In this document: positions 9,117-16,835 of the stretch, piece after piece
Layout of the letters: each line of letters starts with the position of its first letter
Position numbering within the stretch: position 1 is the first letter of the stretch
Assembly (NCBI RefSeq): GCF_018130385.1
Contig: NZ_JAFCLU010000042.1
Location: forward strand, 1-51,499
DNA: 51,499 bases
From: Bradyrhizobium sp. AUGA SZCCT0283
Lineage (GTDB): Bacteria > Pseudomonadota > Alphaproteobacteria > Rhizobiales > Xanthobacteraceae
Direction of reading: 5' to 3'
The notes under the pieces: generated by a model
Database searches by the model: none
Told to the model about the DNA's origin: nothing
The model's input: only the letters and a program-made list of their open reading frames with translations
Translations under genes and position numbers: made by a program

Positions 9117-9167
9117 GCACGGCCCCCGTCTCGACCCCATGCCCCGGAGAGGGGCGCGGGGCCGTGC
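9117..9167 (+). repeat. Long hairpin in the 5' leader of the YRGIEY gene, copy A
   Basis: GCACGGCCCC (9117-9126) pairs with GGGGCCGTGC (9158-9167). It lies between the EcfG-like promoter and the start codon, so it would be in the mRNA leader. The same hairpin with the same arms is at 18058-18108 in copy B while the loop has diverged, which points to selection on structure. Confidence 0.65.
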
Positions 9168-9221
9168 TCAATCCCGGTCGCGCCACCATGTCTACGAGGG
9201 GCGACGACAAAGGCAATCGCG

Positions 9222-9809
9222 ATGCTATATCGCGGGATCGAATACTCCATTGTGCAGGGCATTGAGCGCCACGTTTGGAAGTGGGCTGCGACTGTCTCAG
9301 GAACCAAGATATCCGGGCAAGGCAGCACGCGGGACGCGGCGATAGAAAATGCAAAAAATGCCATTGCGCGCGCTATCAGAAGCAACGCCTCAAGCAGAAT
9401 ACAGGTGGAGAAGATCGCGATGACTTTTAGCAGAACTGGTGCCGCAACGGCCGCTTTTGTGATCGCACTAATCTCGGTTAGTGGCTGGGTCTTCGCTCAA
9501 GATGCTCCACCGGCAAAGAAGCCAGCGGTACCAGCGGTAAGAGAAAAGCCGATTGTTCAAGCGAAGCCGAGCACGCCAATGGGTTGCAAACTGGTAGGAA
9601 CGGTCAAGGGCACCAAGATTTGGGCGGGCGACTGTGTTGGGGCATCAGAACTTAGGGGTGCTACGCCCGCTGAAGAACTCATCGCCACCACCCGCCGCCG
9701 CTCCCAACGAAAAGCAATAATGGAAGCTGAGCAGCCTGGCAGGTGCGCGCTTGCGCCTATAACACCGACTGGAGAAATCGCATCGCAAGGTAGACGCCAG
9801 CCGCCGTGA
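9222..9809 (+). CDS. Fused small proteins: YRGIEY-type domain plus secreted GCKLVGTVKGTK-type protein
   Basis: 195 residues from the ATG at 9222. The first 60 or so residues (LYRGIEYSIVQ, WKWAATVSGTKISGQG) match the separate gene at 18164-18361. After VEKIAMTF come a signal-peptide-like stretch (AATAAFVIALISVSGWVFAQ) and KPIVQAKPSTPMGCKLVG, TKIWAGDCVGASELRG, matching 18361-18684. In copy B the two genes overlap as TGATG; here a small indel around 9415 removes the stop and joins them. The downstream protein probably still starts at the internal ATG at 9420, since a signal peptide in mid-protein would not work. Function of both parts is unknown. Confidence 0.65.
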   Translation: MLYRGIEYSIVQGIERHVWKWAATVSGTKISGQGSTRDAAIENAKNAIARAIRSNASSRIQVEKIAMTFSRTGAATAAFVIALISVSGWVFAQDAPPAKKPAVPAVREKPIVQAKPSTPMGCKLVGTVKGTKIWAGDCVGASELRGATPAEELIATTRRRSQRKAIMEAEQPGRCALAPITPTGEIASQGRRQPP

Positions 9810-9860
9810 CGAATGTGATGCCAATCGCGATGGCAGTGTTTCGGACGACGTGGCTCCAGT

Positions 9861-10781
9861 TCATAAATCTTCTCGGATGCCCTTGAAAAATGGATGCCGA
9901 ACCTTGCCCTCGGCTGACTTCGCCCGATACTCGATCTCAACTAGAAGCTGAGGCTCCACCCAGATGCCCTTGTGTGCGATCCGTTTGCTGAAGGGCTGCG
10001 TCTTGCGGATCAGCGGCTTCAATCGAGCTTGCAGGTCCTTTACCGTGGCGGTGTCGAAGCCGTGATCTACCTTTCCGGCGTACAGCAGGCTCTCACCTTT
10101 CTGCCTGCCGACAAAGATGCCGTCGAACTTCCTCTCTTTCATCGCGAACCCGGCGATGGTCAGCGTGTCGCGCTGGGCACAGGTTTTCTTGACCCAGTTA
10201 TTGCCCCTGCCCGAGGTATAGGCGCTGTCGCGCACCTTCGAGACCACGCCCTCTAGCCCCATCTTGCATGCGTGCGCGAACATCTCGCGGCCCTCGACCT
10301 CGAAACTCTCGCTGAACTGGATGTCGGTGCCGTCGATGATCTTCTTCAGGTGCGTCTTGCGTTCGATCAGGGACCGCTTCCGAAGGTCGTAGCCGTTTAG
10401 GTAAAGCAGGTCGAAGGCGACCAGCACGATCTTAGTCGACTTGCCCTTTAGTTCGTTCTGCAGGACGGAGAAGTCAGTGGAGCCGTTCTCGGCGGGGACG
10501 ACGACTTCGCCGTCGATTATCGCTGAACCGGCAGTGATGTGCCATGCGTCGTCGGCGATCTTTCTGAAACGCTTGGTCCAGTCGTTGCCACGCCGGGTGA
10601 AGACCTTCACCGCCTCATTCGAGAGATGGACCTGCACCCGGTAGCCGTCGAACTTGATCTCGTGAAGCCAGCGCGCGCCGCCCGGGACCTTCTCCATAGA
10701 TTTCGCAAGCGCGGGCTCGATGAAGCCGGGAAATGGTACCTTAATGCCGATAGCTGCGGGCTTTTTACGCTGGAACGCCAC
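9861..10781 (-). CDS. Stand-alone ATP-dependent DNA ligase (LigD ligase-domain type)
   Basis: 306 residues. The nucleotidyltransferase motif HEIKFDGYRVQV carries the adenylated lysine (KxDGxR) near residue 44; later motifs are IIDGEVVVP, LVAFDLLYLNG, GLEGVVSK and NNWVKKTC, followed by an OB-fold C-terminal part ending VRHPFFKGIRED. Length fits a ligase domain without polymerase or nuclease domains. Such enzymes seal breaks with Ku in end joining, or act in stress-associated repair. No Ku gene is in the window. A truncated second copy is at 28604-28896. The upstream DNA has a weak EcfG-like site (GGAAC, 17 bases, TTT). Confidence 0.95.
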   Translation of the reverse strand: MAFQRKKPAAIGIKVPFPGFIEPALAKSMEKVPGGARWLHEIKFDGYRVQVHLSNEAVKVFTRRGNDWTKRFRKIADDAWHITAGSAIIDGEVVVPAENGSTDFSVLQNELKGKSTKIVLVAFDLLYLNGYDLRKRSLIERKTHLKKIIDGTDIQFSESFEVEGREMFAHACKMGLEGVVSKVRDSAYTSGRGNNWVKKTCAQRDTLTIAGFAMKERKFDGIFVGRQKGESLLYAGKVDHGFDTATVKDLQARLKPLIRKTQPFSKRIAHKGIWVEPQLLVEIEYRAKSAEGKVRHPFFKGIREDL

Positions 10782-11301
10782 TGATCAACTCCACGCAACG
10801 AACTTGATTCAAAATTGGCGCGTGTCGAATCGTTCCGCAAAAACGGCCCCAGACACGTTTTCCGAGGCCGCCAACGTGTGGGCAGGTTTTCTTCCGACCG
10901 GGGCTTGGGCGGCACCGGCCAGAAACATCGAGCCGACGCCTCCTGGTCGACTTGGGCCTTCCTTTGGCCGACAATTTTTCCCTGATCTTATCAAATGTGA
11001 AGGCAAGCGGCGCGGCGGCAGGCGTATTCTGAAGGCCCAGTGAGGCGAATTTATACTTTGCGATTGATTGTAACCTGGGGGGCCGCTGGATTATAAGATC
11101 GGCGGCCTTTCGTTAGGCTGATGAGCATGACCCGTCCGACGTCCCCTTCGTGGTCTCGCTAATCTGGCTGGCCGCCCTCAGTGGTCGACTGATCTTCCTG
11201 CTTCTTGCATGAAAGTTGGCCAGAGGAAAATTACGTGGCTGCCACCTTCGGCTACTTGTTTGCGAACGTGCGTCTCGCGCCAAGCCTATCAGCTACGAGG
11301 T
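10782..11301. other. Intergenic stretch
   Basis: No gene is convincing. The 10785-10860 part resembles the DNA upstream of the truncated ligase copy at about 28897-28970, so promoter DNA was copied with the gene. A terminator-like hairpin lies at 11081-11110. Confidence 0.5.
11081..11110 (+). terminator. Terminator-like hairpin
   Basis: GGCCGC (11081-11086) pairs with GCGGCC (11102-11107), with inner GAT/ATC pairing, and is followed by TTTCGTT. No obvious gene ends here on either strand. Confidence 0.4.
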
Positions 11302-11455
11302 TTATGCGGCGGCCTTGTCTTCCTTCTCGACGCCGCGTGGCACGATCTTCAATGCCTCATCCGGCAACGGCCGCTGCAGCGCCTTTGCCTCCTGCCACGG
11401 CGCGCGCATCCAGACGTCGCGCTCCTCATCAGTCGTCAGGATCACCGGCTGCCGC
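11302..11455 (-). pseudogene. 3' fragment of an SRAP (YedK/HMCES-like) gene
   Basis: Read on the minus strand the segment aligns with the last third of the intact SRAP gene at 23378-24082 (the region RAPWDEAKALQRPLPDD), and ends in VEKEDKAAA and a stop at 11304-11302. The plus strand around 11346-11450 is close to identical in blocks with 23463-23570. Only the C-terminal part remains, so this is a relic. Confidence 0.75.
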
Positions 11456-11560
11456 GTACTCGGCGCAGATCAAAGTCGCCGTAAATTGAACTCGCGGTCT
11501 GCGACTTCTTTGGATAGCCTATCCAGCCTACGTAAGAGAGCTAGGGCGAAGGAACTCGAC

Positions 11561-11772
11561 ATGCCTTACTTTACTCGAAAACAGGACAGCATCGACCGAG
11601 GCGGCAAGATCGCTGCTGATATAGCTTGCGGGGTACTTTTGTTGGTCTTCTCCGTAGTTTTCTTCGGTGCCTTAGGGGCTTCGTCGCGTTCCTGATCATC
11701 TATTGCGCACTGGTTGCAATCGACTTCATTGTACCCAGCAGTGACGATGACGCGGCTGGTGTCGTGAGATAA
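11561..11772 (+). pseudogene. Small two-helix membrane protein with a frameshift
   Basis: From the ATG at 11561: MPYFTRKQDSIDRGGKIAAD, then the hydrophobic ACGVLLLVFSVVFFGALG. At the GGGG run near 11670 the frame shifts, and the next frame continues FVAFLIIYCALVAIDFIVPS and SSDDDAAGVVR to a stop at 11772. Both halves are clearly protein-like, so the gene is broken by one base or the base run was misread. AAGGAACTCGAC before the ATG provides a ribosome site. The family is unknown. Confidence 0.6.
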
Positions 11773-11862
11773 GGACGACCCGCCAACTCGGGTCTGAAGG
11801 GCTCATTGACCCAGGCGCTGGGATTGGGCCTACTTGCGAATACAGTTGCAGATTGCCCGGAC

Positions 11863-12189
11863 TTATCTCTCGCCCGGCCACCATGTCGACGGTGGGTCCC
11901 CGGCCGATATCTTGGTCGTCCTGAGCGCGACTAGATGGCTGCGCTTGTAAGGATATCCACGGACCTGCGAGCAATCCTTGCACCGCATGTAACGCTCCAG
12001 CTCATGGATCGGCGTCACCTTCTCACCTTCGGCCGACGAACAACGTCCAGCGCCACGGTCTGGTGGGTGTTGCAGCCGAGGCACCGCACTTCCAGATAAT
12101 GGTAGCCCGCGTTCAGCGCGTCGCCGAGGGCAGGGGATGGCTGTGCTGGACCCTAATATCTTAGCATACGCTGATTCCATGCCACGCAC
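11863..12189 (-). pseudogene. Decayed CxxC zinc-ribbon protein
   Basis: The C-terminal part reads HELERYMRCKDCSQVRGYPY and ends STWWPGER. An N-terminal part in another frame reads DALNAGYHYLEVRCLGCNTH then QTVALDVVRRPK (about 12125-12020). Together they match a family I associate with rhizobia in which two CxxC pairs bind zinc. The frame changes near 12020 and again near the start, so no single frame encodes the protein. Confidence 0.65.
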
Positions 12190-12413
12190 GCCAGACGATC
12201 CGCCTCCTTCCGCGCTTCCTTGGCGCGCTCAGCCGAGGCTCGGATTGAACTGCCATAGATCGACTCTCGGGATTTGGTCGTCATTGTTGGAGGATGCGCC
12301 GCCTGCAAGGCAGGCATGCAAGCCGCTAAGGTTTGCGGCAGGAAGAGGTTCAGACCCTAGAATTGGCACCGAGGCTGACTTTGTTCGCGGCAGGATCGAT
12401 CCAAAGCGGGACG

Positions 12414-12656
12414 TCATTCGGCTAGTAGCTTATTTAGCGATACGGAAAGCGCATCAGAAATTCGAGCCATCACCAAAAGGCTGGGATTGCGTCGACCTCG
12501 CTCAATTCCCCCGACATAGGTGAGGTCGATAACCGCAGCAAAGGTCAGCTCTTCTTGGGTCAGCCCTTTCTGCTGCCTTAGCCGCCGCACGTTTTGAATC
12601 GCCGCCAATGCGCGTGTCGCCTTTAATCGGATTGATCTTGATTTTGGTCTTACCAA
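12414..12656 (-). CDS. XRE-family helix-turn-helix regulator
   Basis: 80 residues, nearly all of it the Cro/C1-type DNA-binding domain: IQNVRRLRQQKGLTQEELTF, then VGGIERGRRNPSLLVMARIS and a final DALSVSLNKLLAE. There is no added sensor domain. Such small proteins regulate nearby genes, phage or restriction systems; here no partner is evident, as the neighbours are decayed fragments. Start at 12656 is plausible, with an alternative a few codons in. Confidence 0.85.
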   Translation of the reverse strand: MVRPKSRSIRLKATRALAAIQNVRRLRQQKGLTQEELTFAAVIDLTYVGGIERGRRNPSLLVMARISDALSVSLNKLLAE

Positions 12657-12698
12657 ACCTCCGCCAAGAGCAGCGCATTCGTCTGATGCGACAACAGG

Positions 12699-12932
12699 AT
12701 GCCCGTCCTTTCAGTTGACGCCGTGATTCAAGGAAAGGTGATCCGATTTGCCACCTTAAATCATTTCTCGGCGGCTGCGAGCGGCAAAATCTACGAAGAA
12801 CCAGATAATGAAGTTTCTAAAGTAAGCGGCAACCCGCTTGAAATGCGAATAATTGGTTTAGCTGTTCTCTTGGCTGGCATCGCTTTTTTCATAGTGGCTA
12901 TCGTTCATCATGCCAAAGAACAATTGCTGTAG
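12699..12932 (+). CDS. Hypothetical small protein with C-terminal membrane helix
   Basis: 77 residues as drawn. Only the last 29 residues look real: MRIIGLAVLLAGIAFFIVAI is a membrane segment, followed by HHAKEQLL, and an ATG at 12843 could start a 29-residue membrane peptide. The N-terminal part has no recognisable features. Low certainty on the start. Confidence 0.4.
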   Translation: MPVLSVDAVIQGKVIRFATLNHFSAAASGKIYEEPDNEVSKVSGNPLEMRIIGLAVLLAGIAFFIVAIVHHAKEQLL

Positions 12933-13063
12933 GGGCTTCTCAGCCTCCACGGTTACGTCATTGCCAGTCGCCTGGATCATTCATCACCTGCAATTGCCGG
13001 CGGTAGGCGGACATCCGGCTTTCGGACAAGAACGGGATCAAGTCGGCCGCCTCCTAATCCGCG

Positions 13064-13348
13064 ACCCAAAAGCAACGCTTCAAGCAGTTATTGATGGAGA
13101 AGATTGTGACATTTAGCACTGCTACTGTCGCAAGAGCTGTTCTTGTGTTCGCACTAATCTCGGTTGCTCGCGCTGGCGTCGCTCCAGGTTCTCCTCCTGC
13201 AAAAAAAGCCAGCACTGGGAAGAAAGCCGATTGTTCAAGCGAAGCCGAGCACGTCAATGGGCTGCAAATTGGTAGGAACGGACAAGGGTACTAAGATTTG
13301 GGCGGCAGGCGCGTCAGAACACCGCCCGCTCCCGTCGAAAAGGAATAG
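13064..13348 (+). pseudogene. Decayed copy of the secreted GCKLVGTVKGTK-type gene (repeat copy D)
   Basis: The segment starts with the tail of the YRGIEY gene (ACCCAAAAGCAACGCTTCAA) and continues with VTFSTATVARAVLVFALISV from a GTG at 13106. The frame then breaks near 13205, and the second frame carries KPIVQAKPSTSMGCKLVG and TKIWAAGASE. It corresponds to 18361-18684 of copy B. Two frames and a lost cysteine (WAGDC became WAAGA) mark it as a relic. Confidence 0.75.
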
Positions 13349-13421
13349 CGAGCCCTTTTTCGCGGTGCCCCTGACAAGCAAGGAAGAACTACCGCCTAGG
13401 ATGGACTCTCTCGGTACACCG

Positions 13422-13447
13422 AAAAGCCCCGCCAAAGCGGGGCTTTT
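13422..13447 (-). terminator. Bidirectional rho-independent terminator of the csbD-like gene
   Basis: AAAAGCCCCGC (13422-13432) pairs perfectly with GCGGGGCTTTT (13437-13447) around a CAAA loop. It has A and T tracts on both sides, so it can stop transcription from either direction. It lies just past the csbD-like stop at 13458. Confidence 0.85.
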
Positions 13448-13457
13448 CAGTTCGTGG

Positions 13458-13661
13458 TTACCAGGTCTGGCGTCCATACCAGTCATTCAATTCCTTTTGG
13501 GCACGGTCCTTGGCGTAGCCGTAACGCTCCTGAAGTTTTCCTTCGAGCTGGTCCCGCCTTCCAGCGATGACATCCAGATCATCGTCGGTAAGTTTTCCCC
13601 ATTGCTCCTTCACCTTGCCTTTGACCTGTTTCCAATTTCCTTCCACACGATTCCAGTCCAT
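13458..13661 (-). CDS. CsbD-family general stress protein
   Basis: 67 residues, the usual length. Start at 13661 is set by AAGGAGCGAGAC directly before it; the longer upstream frame is ignored. Family signature: MDWNRVEGNWKQVKGKVKEQ, then WGKLTDDDLDVIAGRRDQLE, GKLQERYGYAK. CsbD proteins are abundant, hydrophilic and stress-induced; molecular function is unclear. A full-consensus EcfG promoter lies 29 bases upstream and a strong terminator follows, so this is a complete one-gene stress unit. Confidence 0.95.
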   Translation of the reverse strand: MDWNRVEGNWKQVKGKVKEQWGKLTDDDLDVIAGRRDQLEGKLQERYGYAKDRAQKELNDWYGRQTW

Positions 13662-13689
13662 GTCTCGCTCCTTACGTTGGATCATACGT

Positions 13690-13714
13690 AACGAAACGTC
13701 GAGCGTTGCGTTCC
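13690..13714 (-). promoter_or_regulatory. EcfG promoter of the csbD-like gene (GGAAC-N16-CGTT)
   Basis: Minus strand GGAAC (13714-13710), 16 bases, CGTT (13693-13690). It is an exact match to the general-stress consensus, correctly spaced for a short leader to the start at 13661. CsbD genes are known members of such regulons. Confidence 0.85.
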
Positions 13715-13850
13715 TTAGCTTCGAAAGCAGTCTCCTTCCGAACCGAGCTGTATCGTTCTTCAGGAACCGGGGGCCGAGGACTCGATTAGAGTTTTGAAAC
13801 AGTCGGTGAACACGGCGCGGGCCATAACCGTTCGCGTGAGGGTGACTGCC

Positions 13851-14249
13851 ATGTTGAAGCGCAATCGGAAGAGGCAAACAACGACACTGGAGGACCGCCT
13901 CCTCAAATTCGCAGAAGATGCCCGCGCGGCTGCTAACCGGGAGTCGTCAAGTTCCGAACGGGACACGCTAATCAAGAAGGCTGAAAAGGCCGAGGCTATG
14001 AGCATCGCAACGGGGCGATTTCTCTATGCCGATGCCGCGTTTGGCAAGTTGGATTCTTCGCCCTTTGTTGCGGAACTTGCGATGCCACGGTTTCACACGA
14101 ACAGGCCGCGCCGCCTTGGGTTACCGGACGAAGCTGGCCGCTATCATGGTTCGTCAGCCGCGTTCAATGGCGAGCGCGAGCCCTTCCGCATACTCCTCCG
14201 GCGTGCCCCTATCGACGTAAAGGAACGGCCGTTGAGCTTCTCGATGTAG
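13851..14249 (+). CDS. Member of the MLKRNRKRQ small helical protein family, C-terminus altered
   Basis: 132 residues from the ATG at 13851. The first 55 residues (KRNRKRQTTTLEDRLLKFAE, then RDTLIKKAEKAEA) match paralogues at 19297-19500, 31207-31404 and 31550-31753, which have basic N-termini, a helical middle and end in HMNEWLSS-like motifs. Here that ending is absent; from about 14085 the frame runs antisense through a decayed gene. It is therefore probably a truncated member with an accidental extension. Function is unknown. Confidence 0.5.
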   Translation: MLKRNRKRQTTTLEDRLLKFAEDARAAANRESSSSERDTLIKKAEKAEAMSIATGRFLYADAAFGKLDSSPFVAELAMPRFHTNRPRRLGLPDEAGRYHGSSAAFNGEREPFRILLRRAPIDVKERPLSFSM

Positions 14250-14312
14250 ATGCGGCCATCCTGCACCGGCTCAAAGGCGTGGGCACGCTGCATCAGACGA
14301 CGCGCGACTTTT
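14085..14312 (-). pseudogene. Decayed copy of the SRAP-operon gene at 24095-24358
   Basis: On the minus strand VARRLMQRAHAFEPVQDGRI and YIEKLNGRSFTS match KAARKLMEIASTVEPVQDRR and IHIEKINGPFLFS. After a frameshift the match goes on as GTPEEYAEGLALAIERG, and after another as LTNHDSGQ. Three frames are needed to cover the protein. With the SRAP fragment at 11302-11455 this suggests a second, now eroded, SRAP operon. Confidence 0.75.
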
Positions 14313-14450
14313 AAACGCGGAGAACCGCGCCTACCAGGCGGGAGGTGACGCAGCAATCGCCGTTCTCCATGCCCGGAACGCCATCATTGCCGGGCTTTGG
14401 ACGATCAAGTCCGACGGTCGGGAAAAATCGGAAAAACTTCGATTCAGCTA

Positions 14451-14475
14451 GGAACGGCCCCTCCCAAGAGCTGTT
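14451..14475 (+). promoter_or_regulatory. EcfG-like promoter (GGAAC-N17-GTT)
   Basis: GGAAC at 14451-14455, 17 bases, GTT at 14473-14475. It lies about 50 bases before the start at 14524. Confidence 0.55.
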
Positions 14476-14523
14476 GTTCTGCGCGCTCCCGAGTTTGCGC
14501 CATCAAAAGTTTGGGGACTTCAA

Positions 14524-14724
14524 ATGCCTTTTCAAAAAAACCAATCGGCCTTCTCAAACAAGGTCCATGTGCAAGCCAAACTTTATCGACTTATGAGCGA
14601 GGTTCGTGCCCTACGCGATAGAGCCGGGTCGCTCGAAGCAAGGTGCGAAGCAAAAACATCCGACAGAACAGCACGTAATCCGAACCGCTGGCGTGAAAGC
14701 ACGATTGAGAAGTATCACAAATGA
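14524..14724 (+). CDS. Small hypothetical basic protein
   Basis: 66 residues. Positively charged with a helical middle (AKLYRLMSEVRALRDRAGSL). No family recognised. Support comes from the EcfG-like promoter ending 48 bases upstream and from the ATGA overlap with the next frame at 14721, which suggests translational coupling. It may be a small stress protein. Confidence 0.5.
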   Translation: MPFQKNQSAFSNKVHVQAKLYRLMSEVRALRDRAGSLEARCEAKTSDRTARNPNRWRESTIEKYHK

Positions 14725-15026
14725 CGCCGTCGTTTCGCGGACTGGATGATGGGAGCCAATTAACGTCGCCTCCTACAAGCCGGAAGGCGGGCGATCCCAC
14801 AGATTTTTGCAAGCCCGCAAACGACAATCTCAAAAGCACTCGGCCGCCAATTCCCTTACTCGAGAATACATACGGCTCCGACTGTGCCGAACGCATCTCA
14901 AACAACCACGTCTATCGATACCTTCCCACGTCGACTGAGGCGAAATATCTTTATGGTCGCTTACGGAATTGTCGTGAGTATCGCAATGATTGCGTGGCTT
15001 TACCTGATCAGCATGACTTTGCTTAG
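14721..15026 (+). CDS. Hypothetical protein overlapping the preceding gene
   Basis: 101 residues starting in an ATGA overlap with 14524-14724. Composition is polar with several prolines and cysteines and no hydrophobic core, and no family is recognised. Its last 74 bases overlap a separate frame encoding a membrane peptide at 14953-15051, so at least the C-terminal part is doubtful. Confidence 0.3.
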   Translation: MTPSFRGLDDGSQLTSPPTSRKAGDPTDFCKPANDNLKSTRPPIPLLENTYGSDCAERISNNHVYRYLPTSTEAKYLYGRLRNCREYRNDCVALPDQHDFA

Positions 15027-15051
15027 AGGCGTTGAATTGGCGCTGCCTTAA
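14953..15051 (+). CDS. Predicted 32-residue single-helix membrane peptide
   Basis: Too short for most gene callers. The sequence MVAYGIVVSIAMIAWLYLIS then MTLLRGVELALP is a clear membrane helix with a charged end. GAGGCG lies about 13 bases upstream, a rather long spacing for a ribosome site. It overlaps the end of the 14721 frame, so only one of the two is likely to be real here. Confidence 0.4.
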   Translation: MVAYGIVVSIAMIAWLYLISMTLLRGVELALP

Positions 15052-15183
15052 CGTTGCAGCCGTTGCGACGCCTTGCTGGCTTTTGCTTGCGTTCAGATCG
15101 TGCTGTGGTCTATTTGATTGGCCGCACCAAGTACGCCGAAAAGTAAGGGCGGTCTCCATATGCCGATCAAAGCGTAATTTGGG

Positions 15184-15387
15184 CTAGTTACTCAAATTGC
15201 GTTCATTACTAATTTCGCCCTCTGGGCCACCTGCTTCCAGTGTTCGAGTGATCAGTTTCCGAGCCCGCCACTCATACTCGTCAGCCATCATTCTAAGCCT
15301 GTGGGCCGCGCGCTCGTGCGTCATTTCGGCCGCAATCCGACGGCAATGAGCTGCGTGTTCAAGCAATGCACGGATTTCGAGGTCCAT
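15184..15387 (-). CDS. Small conserved helical protein (MDLEIRALLEHA type)
   Basis: 67 residues from the ATG at 15387 (a TTG 12 bases further out is possible). It begins MDLEIRALLEHAAHCRRIAA and goes on HERAAHRLRMMADEYEWRAR, forming amphipathic helices. I recall this family as frequent in Bradyrhizobium without a known role. It is a single gene, not in an operon. Confidence 0.65.
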   Translation of the reverse strand: MDLEIRALLEHAAHCRRIAAEMTHERAAHRLRMMADEYEWRARKLITRTLEAGGPEGEISNERNLSN

Positions 15388-15512
15388 GTGAACCAACAAT
15401 TCTCAATCACCTTGGTTGCCGGGCCTTCGACTAAAGTGTCGGGAAAAACCGGCAATGAAAGTGTCAGCAAATCGTTGGGACAATACCGGACCATTGCATA
15501 AGGAAATGGTGC

Positions 15513-15728
15513 ATGAAGGATTCCTCACTGTACGTCCGCGCGACGCAACAAGCGTGGTCGATCTACCTAGCGCGAAACAATACAGTTGCTCCCGAGGATG
15601 AGCGACGCTGCACATTGGAGCGCTTTGTACGTGAGCGCTGGCAAGCCGGAGAGATAGACCTCGACGAGCTGACCTGCTCGGGATTGTCTTTCCTGCAGCG
15701 TCTTCACGTTCTCCCGGAGCATCGGTGA
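15513..15728 (+). CDS. Small conserved protein (AWxxYLA...RRCxLER family)
   Basis: 71 residues. Key blocks are QQAWSIYLARN, DERRCTLERFVRERWQAGE and ELTCSGLSFLQRL. The paralogue at 20667-20876 shares AW, YLA, RRC.LER, AGE and ELTC.GLS.L, and a relic at about 49278-49330 keeps LATHRDVDAADGRRC. Two conserved cysteines may be structural or bind metal. The role is unknown. Confidence 0.7.
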   Translation: MKDSSLYVRATQQAWSIYLARNNTVAPEDERRCTLERFVRERWQAGEIDLDELTCSGLSFLQRLHVLPEHR

Positions 15729-15874
15729 GGATGCGCTGCCTACCCCTCACATTAGTGCGGCAGGTTGTGAGGCACAGCTCGCAGCCCGATCTAACTTTGG
15801 CCGCGTTGTCGTTTTGCATCGCAGCGAGCTTTATTGCTGGATTGAGGGTCGTGCTTGGGCCTTGACGACTAAAG

Positions 15875-15899
15875 GGAACGAAAGGCTTCGACACCTGTT
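15875..15899 (+). promoter_or_regulatory. EcfG-like promoter of the PRC-barrel gene
   Basis: GGAAC at 15875-15879, 17 bases, GTT at 15897-15899 (preceded by T). It ends 28 bases before the PRC-barrel start. Confidence 0.65.
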
Positions 15900-15927
15900 G
15901 CACGCTCCATCAACTGTGGAGGAGATT

Positions 15928-16287
15928 ATGGTCACTGAAGCAAGAGAAACAGTAAGCCTCATCGGCAGCGATAAGGTGGAAGGCACCGCAGTCTATGGTG
16001 CAGGCGGGAATAAGATCGGCTCTATCGAGCGCGTGATGATCGATAAGCTGAGCGGCAAAGTCTCGTATGCCGTACTCAGCTTTGGAGGCTTCCTGGGGAT
16101 CGGCGATGATCACTACCCGCTCCCGTGGCAATCGCTGAAATACGATACGAATCTCGGCGGCTACGTTACTGGCATCACGGAGGCCCAGTTGCAGAACGCC
16201 CCGAAATATAGCAACGACAATTCATGGAATTGGAGCGATCCAACAAGAACCCGTGCGGTGAACGACTACTACGGCGTCGGGATTTAA
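15928..16287 (+). CDS. PRC-barrel domain protein
   Basis: 119 residues from the ATG at 15928, directly after GGAGGAGATT; the frame is open upstream but that part is leader. The PRC-barrel spans about residues 12-85: VEGTAVYGAGGNKIGSIERV, IDKLSGKVSYAVLSFGGFLG, then DDHYPLPWQSLKYD. Proteins of this length are common, often stress-induced, in rhizobia; the barrel is thought to be a protein or RNA interaction module. The EcfG-like promoter just upstream agrees with that. Confidence 0.92.
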   Translation: MVTEARETVSLIGSDKVEGTAVYGAGGNKIGSIERVMIDKLSGKVSYAVLSFGGFLGIGDDHYPLPWQSLKYDTNLGGYVTGITEAQLQNAPKYSNDNSWNWSDPTRTRAVNDYYGVGI

Positions 16288-16576
16288 TGAAGATTCATGA
16301 GGGACCGTGGCAGCGGCCCTTCATAGCGTCAAGGGCGGCTGCTACTCTCTTGCCGGGAGTTCAGCGGCGCCTTACCCGCTAGAGATAGATCGTCCAAAGG
16401 TGTTTTACGCCCAACCCCCGTCGTGTGGGCCACCGACGGGAAATAAATTTGTCGAGTTATTTGAGCTGCGCACCTCTGTAGGCACCGCGTTGGCCGTGTG
16501 CAGTTCATCAATCACGACGAGCTTTTATAGTGACCACAGAATGTCAGAACTCAGCCATGAAGCGTTGAAGCGTTCT

Positions 16577-16828
16577 CTAACTCTTTTTTAGAACGATACG
16601 CACTTGATCGACAGGCCACTTCTCTCCCACACGCAATACTCGGACACTCATGTTATCATCACCGCTAACCAATGCATGGGAACTCACCGGATCATCAATG
16701 CGTACGAGCTTAAGTTCCGTATCGGGCTTCCAGTTCAATGTCACGTCTAAGTCGCCGGGAAAGACTTGCCATTTCGAGCCGTCGTCGAGTTCTACAAGAT
16801 GGCTTCCGGAATGAGATCGGATTTTCAT
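16577..16828 (-). CDS. Small conserved protein (MKIRSHS family)
   Basis: 83 residues from the ATG at 16828. Blocks: MKIRSHSGSHLVELDDGSKW, FPGDLDVTLNWKPDTELKLV and DDNMSVRVLRVGEKWPVDQV. The paralogue at 48265-48510 is similar along its whole length. The predicted fold is mostly beta-strand; function is unknown. No ribosome site precedes the ATG, and a full EcfG promoter ends only 8 bases before it, which suggests a leaderless or nearly leaderless mRNA. Confidence 0.75.
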   Translation of the reverse strand: MKIRSHSGSHLVELDDGSKWQVFPGDLDVTLNWKPDTELKLVRIDDPVSSHALVSGDDNMSVRVLRVGEKWPVDQVRIVLKKS

Positions 16829-16835
16829 ACTTGGC

